A DNA stretch of 64,000 bases from Betaproteobacteria bacterium HGW-Betaproteobacteria-11 (GTDB lineage: Bacteria; Pseudomonadota; Gammaproteobacteria; Burkholderiales; Rhodocyclaceae): the NCBI GenBank assembly GCA_002842395.1, contig PHCV01000007.1, positions 1 to 64,000 of the forward strand, given 5' to 3'. This document shows, in pieces, positions 7,400-16,267 of the stretch (positions are counted from its first letter, which is position 1; each line of letters starts with the position of its first letter). The notes under the pieces are model-generated. The model had not been told where the DNA came from. It searched no databases and worked only from the letters and a program-made list of their open reading frames with translations. The translations under genes and the position numbers were made by a program.

Positions 7400-8416
7400 A
7401 TGGGCATGATCCTCCTCACCGGCGGCGCCGGGTATATCGGTTTGCACAGCGCGGTGGCGCTGATCGCGGCCGGGCACGAGGTTGTGCTGTTCGACAACTT
7501 CAGCAACAGCAAGCCGCAAGGCGTGGCACGGCTCGCGGCCATCGTCGGCCGGCGGGTGACATGCATCACCGGCGATGTGCGCGCGAAGGCCGATCTGGCG
7601 CGGGTATTCGCGAACTATCCGATCGCTGTAGCGGTGCATTTCGCCGGCCTGAAAGCGGTCGGCGAAGGCGAGGCCGAGCCGCTGCGCTACTACGACAACA
7701 ACGTGGTCGGCAGCCTGCGCCTGGTCGAGGCGATGCAGGCGGCGGGGGTCAAACGGCTGGTGTTCAGTTCCTCGGCCACCGTGTATGGCGAGCCGGATGC
7801 GAGCCCGATCCCGGAGAGCGCGCCCTTGCGCCCGGCCAATGTCTATGGCCGCAGCAAACGCATGGTCGAAGACCTGCTGCGCGACATGCAGCGCGCCGAC
7901 CCCGGCTGGTCGGTTGCACTCCTGCGTTATTTCAATCCGGTCGGCGCGCATCCATCCGGCCTGATCGGCGAAGACCCGCATGGCCTGCCCAACAACCTGA
8001 TGCCCTTCGTCGCCCAGGTGGCCGTTGGCCGCCTGCCGGAACTGCGGATTTTCGGCGGCGACTATCCGACGCCCGATGGCACCGGCGTGCGCGACTATAT
8101 CCATGTCATGGACCTGGCCGAGGCCCATGCGGCCGCGGTGGATTGGGCGCTGGCGGCGCCGGGCGGAGAATTGACGGTCAATCTGGGCACCGGCCGCGGC
8201 TACAGCGTGCTGGAAGTGGTGCGGGCGTTCGAGCAGGCGTGCGGCCGAACCTTGCCTTATCGCATCGTCGCCCGCCGTGCCGGTGATGTTCCCGCCTACT
8301 GGGGCGATCCGGCGCGGGCGAAGGCCATGCTGGGCTGGACGGCAAAACGCACGCTGGCGGAGATGTGCCGCGATACCTGGAACTGGCAGCGGCAGAACCC
8401 CGACGGCTTCGTCTGA
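7400..8416 (+). CDS. galE: UDP-glucose 4-epimerase
   Basis: NAD-dependent short-chain dehydrogenase-type epimerase interconverting UDP-glucose and UDP-galactose, supplying sugars for surface polysaccharides. 338 residues, like E. coli GalE. Visible: the nucleotide-binding glycine motif TGGAGYIG, the catalytic Ser region LVFSSSATVYG with a Tyr/Lys motif read here as YGRSKRMVE, and VRDYIHVMDLAEAH. The start at 7400 (MGMILLTGG) may instead be the ATG two codons later. It stands alone, divergent from rpe and convergent with the pseudopilin gene, with a repeat copy between the two 3' ends. Confidence 0.95.
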   Translation: MGMILLTGGAGYIGLHSAVALIAAGHEVVLFDNFSNSKPQGVARLAAIVGRRVTCITGDVRAKADLARVFANYPIAVAVHFAGLKAVGEGEAEPLRYYDNNVVGSLRLVEAMQAAGVKRLVFSSSATVYGEPDASPIPESAPLRPANVYGRSKRMVEDLLRDMQRADPGWSVALLRYFNPVGAHPSGLIGEDPHGLPNNLMPFVAQVAVGRLPELRIFGGDYPTPDGTGVRDYIHVMDLAEAHAAAVDWALAAPGGELTVNLGTGRGYSVLEVVRAFEQACGRTLPYRIVARRAGDVPAYWGDPARAKAMLGWTAKRTLAEMCRDTWNWQRQNPDGFV

Positions 8417-8429
8417 AGCGGCGCGAAAT

Positions 8430-8453
8430 CGCCGTCTTGCCAGCGCCGACTTT
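8430..8453 (-). repeat. Interspersed 24-bp repeat, copy 2 (between galE and pseudopilin 3' ends)
   Basis: On the minus strand AAAGTCGGCGCTGGCA then agACGGCG: one mismatch to consensus. It begins 14 bases after the galE stop and ends 9 bases before the stop of the convergent pseudopilin gene. Confidence 0.85.
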
Positions 8454-8461
8454 TCCAGCGA

Positions 8462-9166
8462 TCAGGGCAGCCGGCCGGCGGAGAGCATGCGGTTGAACAA
8501 CAGATTGGCCGAGAGCCAGACCACCTGATCGTCATAGCCGTCGCTGCTGATGCTGTGCTGGACGAAATAGATGTCGCCATCGAGATTCTCCTGTTCGTCG
8601 GCGGTTGCCGCCGCGCTTGCGCCGTTCTTGCCGCGGGAGAGGACGACGGCGGGGACGCCGGTGGCGAGGATCGTGCCACTGCAGTCGGCACGATCACAGA
8701 TGCGCATGTCGCCCGTGGAAGCCAGTGTAAAGCCGACGGCGTTATTGGAAAAGGCCGCGGTCACCCGATAGCGGAAGGCGTTGTTCCAGGCATCCTGCCG
8801 GCCGATGCCGAGGTCCTGCCAGGGCAGGTCGCCATCTGGGCTGGTGCAGGCATTGCCGACCCGGTTTTCGCGGCCATCGCCATCGGTGTCGGGGCAGGGC
8901 AGGTAGGGTTTGCCATCGGCAGCTAGTTTACTGGCGGCGTAGCCGAGCAGCGCCTCGTTGATGTCGGCCAGCTGCTTTTGCGTATCGCTCTGATAGCGGA
9001 TGTCCTGCTGCGCCGAGAGCGGCAGCAGCATGCCGCCGAGCAGCAGGCTGACGATGAACAGCACGATGGCCAGTTCGACCAGGGTGAAGCCGCTTTGGGC
9101 GTGGGGCAGGTGAAAACTTCCCGTAGGGATGCAGAGCGCTGGCGCCGGTGATACGGTGATCTTCAT
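8462..9166 (-). CDS. Type IV pilin-like / pseudopilin protein
   Basis: Secreted pilin-fold subunit. 234 residues with an unusually long leader of about 27 residues ending in the prepilin-peptidase site QSG/FTLVELAIVLFIVSLLL (Gly before Phe, Glu at +5), then the hydrophobic helix and a globular domain with paired cysteines (CPDTDGDGREN, CTSPDG, CDRADCSG). The leader includes VSPAPAL, which weakly resembles the peptide encoded by the 24-bp repeat. The start at 9166 overlaps the stop of the upstream giant gene (ATGA), so they are translationally coupled. Last gene of the MSHA-like locus; likely a minor pilin that primes or caps the fibre. Confidence 0.85.
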   Translation of the reverse strand: MKITVSPAPALCIPTGSFHLPHAQSGFTLVELAIVLFIVSLLLGGMLLPLSAQQDIRYQSDTQKQLADINEALLGYAASKLAADGKPYLPCPDTDGDGRENRVGNACTSPDGDLPWQDLGIGRQDAWNNAFRYRVTAAFSNNAVGFTLASTGDMRICDRADCSGTILATGVPAVVLSRGKNGASAAATADEQENLDGDIYFVQHSISSDGYDDQVVWLSANLLFNRMLSAGRLP

Positions 9167-12100
9167 GGCAGCCAGGTGGTGGCGAAGTTGGAAATCGAAA
9201 TGACCTGATCCTGACCGCTCTGGCTGTCGGTAAAGCCTAGACGCAGGGTACGCAGGGCGGGCTGGTAGCAGAGGTTGTCGATGCCGCAGAACTGGCCGCC
9301 GGAGCAGGCTAGTCCGCTGCTGCATGCACTGCCCTGCGTATCGTACACCTTCTGCCGGTCGTACAGGTTGGGTTGCTGGCCGGAGTTGTAGCAGTAACGA
9401 TTGCCGTCGGACTCGACCCCGCCGCAGCTTTGCCCGGCAGCGCACGTGCTGGGGCTGCATTGTCCGTAACGGACGACCGGATCGAGTTCGGCCATGGCGC
9501 GGCTGGTGGTCTTCATGCGTTCGATCTGGTTGGCGGCGGTCACGCTGTCCGCCAGCATCCAGACCTGGGTTTGCACGGTGGCCGCATAGAGATCGTTGGT
9601 GGCGGCGGGCTGGATGCTGATTGTCGTGCTGACATCCGGCGTCGCATCGCCATGCAACACCCAGTAGCTGCCGGCGTGGCCGCCTTCCCTGATGAACCAG
9701 GTGGCGCCATCCTTCAGGCCGGCGGCGGTATTTTCCGGGCTGGCCCGCGACCAGGCGCCGCCGCCGGCGCTATACACGCCGTTTTGGCCGGCCGTGGTTT
9801 GCGCAGTGAGCAGTACCCGGTCTCCGGCGGCCAGCGCCACGCCATCGACATTGCCCAGGCCGGCCGGCGCGAGGTTCGAGATGGCCACGGCGCGCACCGG
9901 CAGACGGACGCGCTGGAAGGAAAGCGAATCGAAGCCGATCACCGGTTGGGCGATGTTCAACAGCCGCCAGAGGCTGCCCGCCTGGGTCGAACCCGATTGC
10001 ACGAACCAGGATGTGCCCGGCAACAGGTCGGCGGCTTCGTCGGCGCTGGCGTCGCGCGTCCATGCGCTGGCAGACGCGAGGTAAACGCCATTCGTCCTGG
10101 CATCGGCCTGGGCGGTGACCAGAACCGTATCGCCGGCCTGCAGCGCAACCGAGTCGACGACGGGCAAACCGGAGAGCGCGGCCAGCGGGGTTGAGGCGGC
10201 TACCTTGACCAGTCGGCTGTTGCTGTCGCGCCCGGCCGCGTCGCTGCGTTCGATCTCGACGCGGACATGAATGTTCTGGCCGGTCGGCGTGCTGCTCAGG
10301 TTGGGGTCGAGCTTGCTCACGCCGGGCGGTGGGTAGGGTGGCGGGTTGGCGACGGTGGCCGGTGCAGGCGGATTGCCGGGTGCTGGGCGCGCAGCCGGCG
10401 GCGTCGGCAACTGGCCATGCACGTTGTCGTCCTCTTCCGGCAGGAGCTTGCAGAGGCTGTCGCTGGTGTCGCAAAAACTCGGCGCTCGGCAGTCGGCGGT
10501 GGTGACGCAGGCATAGCCGGTATTGATCGGTGTCTCGCCGCCCCAGTACACCACGGCGATGTGGCCACCGGTATAGCTGGGATCGGTGCGGCCGTTGTCG
10601 AGGGTACGCAGTCGCGTGAGGCTGCTGGCGAGGGAAGGATTGAATCCATCCGGCAGAAACGGCGGTTGGCTGCGATAGTTTTTCCGTGTGTCGAACTCGA
10701 TGCCGATCTTCGGCGCGGCGACGAGCGGCGTGCTGGTGTTATTGCCGGAATAACCCAGGTGCTGGCTGGCGGCGCCGCAGACGCTGGCCGTGTTGCGGTC
10801 ACCGTCGATCGCGGCGAAGGTGAAGCCGGGGCCGGGGAAGCCGGTGTTGGTGATGTTGAACATGAAGTAGCCGCGCAGGCCATGGCCGGTGACGTGGGTT
10901 TCCGGGGTCCAGCTGCAACCGAACAGAATCGAGGCATTTCCCGCGCCGATGGCGGGGACGCCCGTGGTGACGTTCAGGCTGCCCAGGGTCAGGGTGCGCG
11001 TCGCGGCGTCATAGCTGGAAAGCTGGCCGAAGCCGAGCGAAGTCAACGTCGTCGACTTGACCGAAGTGAAGCTCGATCCGGCCGGGATGCAGCGCACCAC
11101 GTCCTGGTAGACCGATGCCGCGGTAGTCACTGGTGAAAACTGATTCACCCCGGCATAGACGGTGCCAGGGTTGGTGAAACTGGCGAGATTGGGTGCCTCG
11201 AGATAGTTGACCGGGGCTGCCCGGTCGGTGGCCGTGATGCGCACCTGGCTGGTTTTGTCGCGCTGGTTGGCAAAGATCAATACGGCCGGGCAGGTCTGGG
11301 CCACGCCGTCAATGGTGGCCGAGCAATTGCCGGCGCAGGGGGCGACGAAGAGCTGGTCGGCGTAGTTGCTGAAATAGTTTCGCGGGTCCTGGCTGTCGCC
11401 ATAACAGGCTGAGGCGGGCAGCGGGTGGGCTGCGCTCGCGACGCCCTGGTCGCGCAGGCAACTCACCATATGGTCGAGCAGGCTGTTGATGTCGAGGCGG
11501 AAGTTGGCATTCTTTGTCAGTGCGGCAAAAAATATGTCGCTGGTGAGGATGAGACCCTTGTCGTTGGCGACGAGATCGCACTGCGAGTCCTGCGGGCAGT
11601 TACCGGCTCGAAGCGTGCCGTCGGTCTGACGCAGGACATCGCCCTGGACGGAGATCGCCTTGGCTGCGGCGGAGGTGTCGGCAAAAGCATTGTTGGCGGC
11701 GCCGGCGAAGTAGTTGGTGGTGCCGCCCAGGGCCGTGGCGGTGGCCGGGTCGAGATAGTTTTTCGCATCGTAATTGCCGCCGCACTCGGTCACCGTGTCG
11801 GCAACGGAGGTGCTGCGATCCTGTCCCGGCAGCGGCGGGCCGGGCGAGAAAATGATGGCGAGCGGCCGGTCGTGCGCCGAGGCAAGCAGGCTCTGCATGG
11901 CGGCCGTGCCGTTGGCGACGACCGGATCGAGTTGACCAAGGGTATCCCAGTTCATCGGCGTGCTTTGCTGGATGCGCTGGTGGCTGCCGGAGACGATATA
12001 CCAGAGGCATTCTCCGTTGCCGTTGCGCAAGGCGCCGGTACCCAGCATGCGCCAGGGGAAGCGGCCGATCACCGTGATATTGGGTGCATTGCCGGCGAAA

Positions 12101-12414
12101 TTGGCGGCATCGCAACCTTCGCTGGCGCAACCGACGTTGTTGTTGTGCGAGCTGCCCAGATCGGGCAGCGGCAGATTGCCATACATGTAAATCGGCACAT
12201 TGGCGGCATCGGGATTGGCCTCGCGAAAGCGCAGCGCATAACCCAGCAGCGCTTCCCGTGCCTGGAGCAGTGCCGCATCGGTCTTGTGCTGCCTGTACGC
12301 CTGCATGAATTCGGGCGAAAGATTGGAGACAAAAAAGGCCAGTGCGCCCATCACCAGCAGCGCGAGCAGGCCAATCAGCACGAAACCGCGCTGGATTTTT
12401 ACGGGTGGCCACAT
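9163..12414 (-). CDS. Giant modular pilin-like adhesin (MshQ-like position)
   Basis: 1083 residues. The N-terminus has a pilin-like helix after a short basic leader (KIQRG/FVLIGLLALLVMGAL) but lacks the usual Glu at +5, then a helical stalk (ALLQAREALLGYALRFREAN). Roughly residues 500-620 resemble an L-type lectin/ConA-like fold (GFTFAAIDGD, KIGIEFDTRKN, HIAVVYWGG). About 735-838 and 841-938 are two tandem repeats resembling phage tail-fibre modules (VALQAGDTVLVTAQADARTN; VALAAGDRVLLTAQTTAGQN). Near 985-1060 are Cys-rich segments (CSPSTCAAGQSC, CSSGLACSGGQFC), with another near 640-660. It sits where mshO/P/Q-type tip genes lie in MSHA operons, so a tip adhesin binding carbohydrate is a reasonable inference. 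A substrate is not predictable. Confidence 0.75.
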   Translation of the reverse strand: MWPPVKIQRGFVLIGLLALLVMGALAFFVSNLSPEFMQAYRQHKTDAALLQAREALLGYALRFREANPDAANVPIYMYGNLPLPDLGSSHNNNVGCASEGCDAANFAGNAPNITVIGRFPWRMLGTGALRNGNGECLWYIVSGSHQRIQQSTPMNWDTLGQLDPVVANGTAAMQSLLASAHDRPLAIIFSPGPPLPGQDRSTSVADTVTECGGNYDAKNYLDPATATALGGTTNYFAGAANNAFADTSAAAKAISVQGDVLRQTDGTLRAGNCPQDSQCDLVANDKGLILTSDIFFAALTKNANFRLDINSLLDHMVSCLRDQGVASAAHPLPASACYGDSQDPRNYFSNYADQLFVAPCAGNCSATIDGVAQTCPAVLIFANQRDKTSQVRITATDRAAPVNYLEAPNLASFTNPGTVYAGVNQFSPVTTAASVYQDVVRCIPAGSSFTSVKSTTLTSLGFGQLSSYDAATRTLTLGSLNVTTGVPAIGAGNASILFGCSWTPETHVTGHGLRGYFMFNITNTGFPGPGFTFAAIDGDRNTASVCGAASQHLGYSGNNTSTPLVAAPKIGIEFDTRKNYRSQPPFLPDGFNPSLASSLTRLRTLDNGRTDPSYTGGHIAVVYWGGETPINTGYACVTTADCRAPSFCDTSDSLCKLLPEEDDNVHGQLPTPPAARPAPGNPPAPATVANPPPYPPPGVSKLDPNLSSTPTGQNIHVRVEIERSDAAGRDSNSRLVKVAASTPLAALSGLPVVDSVALQAGDTVLVTAQADARTNGVYLASASAWTRDASADEAADLLPGTSWFVQSGSTQAGSLWRLLNIAQPVIGFDSLSFQRVRLPVRAVAISNLAPAGLGNVDGVALAAGDRVLLTAQTTAGQNGVYSAGGGAWSRASPENTAAGLKDGATWFIREGGHAGSYWVLHGDATPDVSTTISIQPAATNDLYAATVQTQVWMLADSVTAANQIERMKTTSRAMAELDPVVRYGQCSPSTCAAGQSCGGVESDGNRYCYNSGQQPNLYDRQKVYDTQGSACSSGLACSGGQFCGIDNLCYQPALRTLRLGFTDSQSGQDQVISISNFATTWLP

Positions 12415-12428
12415 CGCGTGTGGCCCAT

Positions 12429-12866
12429 TCAGCGCCTGGACGGCGTCTTCACCACGCCGCCGCCGAGCCGGTCGTTGCGCTCGCCGGTGGCGCGGTTGAT
12501 GGCTTCACCCACCTTGAGCTGGGTCGGCGTTTCTTCGCCTGGGGCGAGCTCGGCCCGGCCCGGGTCCTTGGGCGAAAGATGCACCTCGACGCCGGTGCGC
12601 GCGGCATCGCGCTCATGCTGCGGGTGGCCGTTGATCCACACCGTCGACTTGCCGCCCGAGCGCTGTACCACGCCATCGAGGCTCATCGTGGCGCCTTCGA
12701 GCGACTGGGCCTCGCGGATGTTGGTGAGGCGCTGGCGTTCGAGCAGGGCGCGTTTTTCCGGGGTGAAGAAGAGGCGGCCGAGTTCGGGCGTGGCGGCGGC
12801 ATGAAGCCAGGTGGAGCTGCCGGCCAAGAGCAGGCAGAGCAGCGAGCGAAGGGCAGCCGGCTTCAT
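12429..12866 (-). CDS. MshK-like periplasmic pilus assembly protein
   Basis: 145 residues with a signal peptide (MKPAALRSLLCLLLAGSSTWLH cut near AA) and a small domain containing SLDGVVQRSGGKSTVWINGH, the pattern of MshK and of GspC-like HR domains that help connect the inner-membrane platform to the secretin. The start at 12866 overlaps the upstream mshJ-like stop (ATGA); upstream in-frame ATGs lie inside that gene. Similarity is by pattern and position, not strong identity. Confidence 0.65.
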   Translation of the reverse strand: MKPAALRSLLCLLLAGSSTWLHAAATPELGRLFFTPEKRALLERQRLTNIREAQSLEGATMSLDGVVQRSGGKSTVWINGHPQHERDAARTGVEVHLSPKDPGRAELAPGEETPTQLKVGEAINRATGERNDRLGGGVVKTPSRR

Positions 12867-13474
12867 TTGACCTCCTTCAGGGTGATCCATTCGAGCGAGC
12901 ACTCTGCCGTGAGGTTGGCGCTGGCGCTGCGTTCCGCTGGATTGTGCGTGGCGCGCTCGATGCGGCAGGCGCGCACCTGGATCAGCGCCGGAGCGACTTT
13001 ACGCAAGTCGTCGAGAACGCCGAGCAGATCGCCTTCGTGGAGCAGCGGGAGGGTGAGATGCATGGTGCTGGACATCAGTTGGAAGCTGCCGGCCGCCGGG
13101 CCGCCGGGCAGGATGCCGGCATCGACCGGGCGTTGCGGCGCGAATTCGTAATCGAGCCGGGCGAGGCGCCGTTCGCTCTTGATCCGGGCCAGGGTTTCCA
13201 CCCAGTCGAGGCGTTGTTCCGCGCCGATGATGCCGCGTTCCTTGAGTGCCTGGAAGCGGCCGATCATGGCGCGCAGCTGCTGTTCTTCGCTGCGCGCGCG
13301 GGACAGTTTGTTGTCGATGTCCCGTTCGGTCGCCGTGGCGTTACGCCAGCCTTGTTCGGCATTCTGCTTGATGTGCTGGGCGCCCCACAGGGCGCCGCCG
13401 GCGACGAGCAGGCCGAGTGCCAGCAGGATGAGGCTGTTTTGCAGATGCTTGAGGTCAGTGCGCTCGAATTTCAT
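12863..13474 (-). CDS. MshJ/PilO-like inner-membrane assembly protein
   Basis: 203 residues: cytoplasmic start, one membrane helix (LILLALGLLVAGGALWGAQ), a coiled-coil segment (ATERDIDNKLSRARSEEQQL) and a periplasmic domain typical of PilO/MshJ (HLTLPLLHEGDLLGVLDDL). It forms part of the alignment subcomplex with the PilM/PilN-type protein encoded just upstream (12 bases away). Confidence 0.75.
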   Translation of the reverse strand: MKFERTDLKHLQNSLILLALGLLVAGGALWGAQHIKQNAEQGWRNATATERDIDNKLSRARSEEQQLRAMIGRFQALKERGIIGAEQRLDWVETLARIKSERRLARLDYEFAPQRPVDAGILPGGPAAGSFQLMSSTMHLTLPLLHEGDLLGVLDDLRKVAPALIQVRACRIERATHNPAERSASANLTAECSLEWITLKEVK

Positions 13475-13486
13475 CAGGTATGTTCC

Positions 13487-15046
13487 TTACAGGGGACGAG
13501 CGATTTGCAGCGTGAACCGCGGTGCCCCGCTGGTGCGGTTGCCGCTGGTCTCGTCATGGCTTTTGAGCGGCTTGGCGGACTCGACATCGAAGGGCATCGC
13601 AATGATCTGTACCGTGGTCTGCGGGTCTTTCAGCCGTTCGGCAAAGGCGTCGATGATTTCCTTCTGGGCGCGCAGGTCGCTGCTCAATCCGAGCGGCAAC
13701 TGGGCCTGGACTTCGAGCACGCTCCAGACGCCGCCGGAGGCGGCCGTGGCCGCTATCGCCGGTAGCGGCGGCGTGCCGCCAGCGCCGACTTTCTGCGGGC
13801 CTTGCGGCCGCGGCCCGATTTTCCAGTCGAGGCTGACCAGTTCGATTCTGGGCATGTCGTTCAGCGCGCTGGCGAGCTGGATCAGCAAGGGTTCGAGCAA
13901 CGGGCTCTGCTGTTGCAGTTCGTCGAGCAGCCCTGTCAGCAGCCGCAGGTTGTCCGGGGTGACATCGACTTTCGGCAGGCTGGCGAGCAGCGCAGCGTAG
14001 CGTTGAGTCGCGAGTTTCGTGCCGGCCTCGGCGGTGGCGGTTTGCTCCGCCAGGGTGCGGCTGTCGCTCCAGTTTTTCAGCGCGAAGAGCAGGCCGCCGG
14101 CGAGGATGATGGCCGCCGCGCTGGTCAGCGCAAAGCGAATCTGCCAGAGGCGATAGAAGTGCCGTTCCTTTGAGCGGGCAAATTGCAGGCGCGGCGGCCG
14201 TTTGGCCAGGACGTGGACGATCAGCTCGTCGGCCGTGTCGGCGGGCTGCAATGACTTGAGTCCCTCGGCTTGCGCGGTGGTGGCCAGGTCAAGAAACTCG
14301 TAGGCCAGTTCCTCCTGCTGTGGGCAGTGTTGCCTGATCCCGGATACTTGCGCCGCGCTGGCGAGAACGATTACCCGCACCGCCGCACCACGGCGAATCT
14401 GGCGCTGGCCGACGAGGTATTGCCAGGTATTGAACGACTCGTTGCCGATGACGCGGGCCATTTCGTTCTGGCTGCGGGTGGCCAGCGGCGTCAGGCGGGA
14501 GAAACGCAGCTTGCCGGCATCGAAAAAAGTTTGCCGGACACCGCCGGCGGTGAGCGTGACCAGCAGCGCAGGGTCGCTGCTCTTGATCCAGCGCGGGCCG
14601 CATTCCGCCAGCACCAGCGGTATCGACCAGATACCGGCGAGAATGGCGCGGGCGCGGTGAATGGCTTCGATCCAGGGGGCAAAGGCCTCGGCATGGGTCA
14701 GCGCGGCGAGCAGCATTTTTTCGTCGCGGCGCCCTTCGCTGGCGCGTCCGAGGGAGAGTCCGACGGCCAGCGGCGTGCCGTAGAAATGCTGTCCCAGCCG
14801 GCGTTTGATCAGTGCGATGCGATCCCCGCCCTGGACCCAGGGAATGTCCTCGACCTGGAAACCTTCTTCGGCCACGTCAGCGAGCAGATAGAGCAGGCTG
14901 CCGCGGTGCTGGCCAAGCCAGTTATCAAAGTTTTCGAGCCCGGCGGCGTCCGCCGCGAAGTGGCCTTCCGGATGGACACGGCCATCCTTCCAGGCATGAA
15001 TCGCCAGCCGACTGCCGTCGAAGAAAAGAATGTGCCTAGGCTTCAT
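13487..15046 (-). CDS. MshI-like protein (PilM-like domain fused to a PilN-like membrane segment)
   Basis: 519 residues. The first ~280 residues are a cytoplasmic actin-like PilM/MshI domain (ILFFDGSRLAIHAW; LLVTLTAGGVRQTFF), followed by a membrane helix (FALTSAAAIILAGGLLFAL) and a periplasmic PilN-like region. The periplasmic part carries a perfect copy of the 24-bp repeat read in sense as KVGAGGTPP, inside a low-complexity Pro/Ala/Gly stretch that looks like an insertion. The start overlaps the mshG stop (TGATG). Role: inner-membrane platform of the MSHA-like machine. Confidence 0.78.
   Translation of the reverse strand: MKPRHILFFDGSRLAIHAWKDGRVHPEGHFAADAAGLENFDNWLGQHRGSLLYLLADVAEEGFQVEDIPWVQGGDRIALIKRRLGQHFYGTPLAVGLSLGRASEGRRDEKMLLAALTHAEAFAPWIEAIHRARAILAGIWSIPLVLAECGPRWIKSSDPALLVTLTAGGVRQTFFDAGKLRFSRLTPLATRSQNEMARVIGNESFNTWQYLVGQRQIRRGAAVRVIVLASAAQVSGIRQHCPQQEELAYEFLDLATTAQAEGLKSLQPADTADELIVHVLAKRPPRLQFARSKERHFYRLWQIRFALTSAAAIILAGGLLFALKNWSDSRTLAEQTATAEAGTKLATQRYAALLASLPKVDVTPDNLRLLTGLLDELQQQSPLLEPLLIQLASALNDMPRIELVSLDWKIGPRPQGPQKVGAGGTPPLPAIAATAASGGVWSVLEVQAQLPLGLSSDLRAQKEIIDAFAERLKDPQTTVQIIAMPFDVESAKPLKSHDETSGNRTSGAPRFTLQIARPL
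13769..13792 (-). repeat. Interspersed 24-bp repeat, copy 3 (inside mshI-like gene)
   Basis: Perfect match to the consensus on the minus strand (AAAGTCGGCGCTGGCG, gc, ACGCCG). Translated in the host gene as K-VGAGGTP. Confidence 0.9.
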
Positions 15047-16248
15047 CAGGTTTTCAGCTTGGTGATCATGTCGTAGATCGGGCCGAGCACGGCGAGCATG
15101 ATCCAGCCGAGGATCAGGCCGATGATGACGGTCATCACCGGTTCGATCATGGCCTGCACCTTTTCGATCGACTCGCGCACGTCGCGGTTGTAAAAATAGC
15201 TGACGTTGTTCAAGGCCGTATCCAGCGCCCCGGTATTTTCGCCGACACGCAGCATGCGCAGCACCAGCGGGGGAAACAGGTCGACGTTCTGGAAGGCGAC
15301 GGTGACATTCTGCCCCTCGGCGATCAGTTCGCCGACCCGCTCGAGTCCCTTGCGGATCACCATGTTGCCGACCACGTCCTCGGTCGATTTGATGGCATCG
15401 AGAATGGTAATGCCGGACGAATACATCATGGCGAATACGGAAGCGAAACGGGAGAGAATGATTTTCTTGAGAATCGGCCCGATGTAGGGCAGACGCAGCT
15501 TGATCTCATCGAAACGGTAACGCGCCTTCGGGCTGCTCTGTACCAGCAGGGCGATCCCCGCCACCGCGAGCAAGGGCAGGCCGAGCGCGACATACCAGTA
15601 GTTGACGAAGAATTCCGAGGTGGCGATCAGAATCCGGGTCTGCAACGGCAATTCCTGGCCCATGTTGCGGATGAAGCCGGCCATCTTGGGCACCAGGTAG
15701 ATCATCATGAAGAGCACCACGGCAACCACCACCGTGCCGAGGAAGGCGGGGTACATGATGAGTTTTTTGGTATGCGCGGCCAGTTCGTCCTGCCACTTGA
15801 GCGATTCGAGCAGGTTGTGCAAGACCTGCGGCAGGGCGCCGGTCTCTTCGCCGGAACGAATCAGGCTGACCATCACCTCGTCGAAGGTCTGCGGGTGCTC
15901 GGCCATCGCCTGTGAGAGCGTCTGGCCGCCTTCGATGCTTTCCACCATGCCGGCGATGACTTCCCGAAAGCGCGGATTTTCAAGACTGTCGCGCAGGTCG
16001 GCGAGGCTCTCGATCAACGGTACGCCCGCGCGGGCGAGTTGCTCCAGATGAAAGCAGAAGGTGACCAGTTCCAGTCGGCTGACCTTGCCATGACCCAGCG
16101 GGCCGCCTTGCTTGATCGGCTCGCCATTGATGAAGTCGAGCTCCATCCGCTTGAGGCGCATCTCCAGATCCACCAGGTTGATGGCTTCGAGCCGCCCCAG
16201 GGCGCGGCGGCCGCTGGAGTCGATGGCCTTGTAGTTGTAGAGCGCCAT
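15046..16248 (-). CDS. mshG: Type II secretion/type IV pilus inner-membrane platform protein (MshG/GspF/PilC family)
   Basis: Polytopic platform protein on which the assembly ATPase acts. 400 residues with the N-terminal cytoplasmic region (MALYNYKAIDSSGRR), two repeated T2SSF domains (FCFHLEQLARAGVPLIESL and ILSRFASVFAMMYSSGITI, each followed by a GE(E/N)TGAL motif) and three membrane segments (VVVAVVLFMMIYLVP, YVALGLPLLAVAGIALLV, MTVIIGLILGWIMLAVLG). It lies between mshE and mshI as in MSHA operons. Confidence 0.92.
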   Translation of the reverse strand: MALYNYKAIDSSGRRALGRLEAINLVDLEMRLKRMELDFINGEPIKQGGPLGHGKVSRLELVTFCFHLEQLARAGVPLIESLADLRDSLENPRFREVIAGMVESIEGGQTLSQAMAEHPQTFDEVMVSLIRSGEETGALPQVLHNLLESLKWQDELAAHTKKLIMYPAFLGTVVVAVVLFMMIYLVPKMAGFIRNMGQELPLQTRILIATSEFFVNYWYVALGLPLLAVAGIALLVQSSPKARYRFDEIKLRLPYIGPILKKIILSRFASVFAMMYSSGITILDAIKSTEDVVGNMVIRKGLERVGELIAEGQNVTVAFQNVDLFPPLVLRMLRVGENTGALDTALNNVSYFYNRDVRESIEKVQAMIEPVMTVIIGLILGWIMLAVLGPIYDMITKLKT

Positions 16249-16267
16249 GAGTGTGGATTCGGGGCGG

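Noticed and set aside
9131-9156. GGCGCCGGTGATACGG in the pseudopilin leader
   Set aside because: About 15 of 20 bases match one copy, but the AAAGTC half is missing; too weak.
10036-10060. GTCGGCGCTGGCG inside the giant adhesin
   Set aside because: 13 bases match but the 3' half does not, and the residues (DASADE) suit the repeated module itself.
10473-10498. Repeat-like AAACTCGGCGCT in the giant adhesin
   Set aside because: The first 12 bases fit but the rest needs an indel; it falls in a Cys-rich segment where native coding could explain it.
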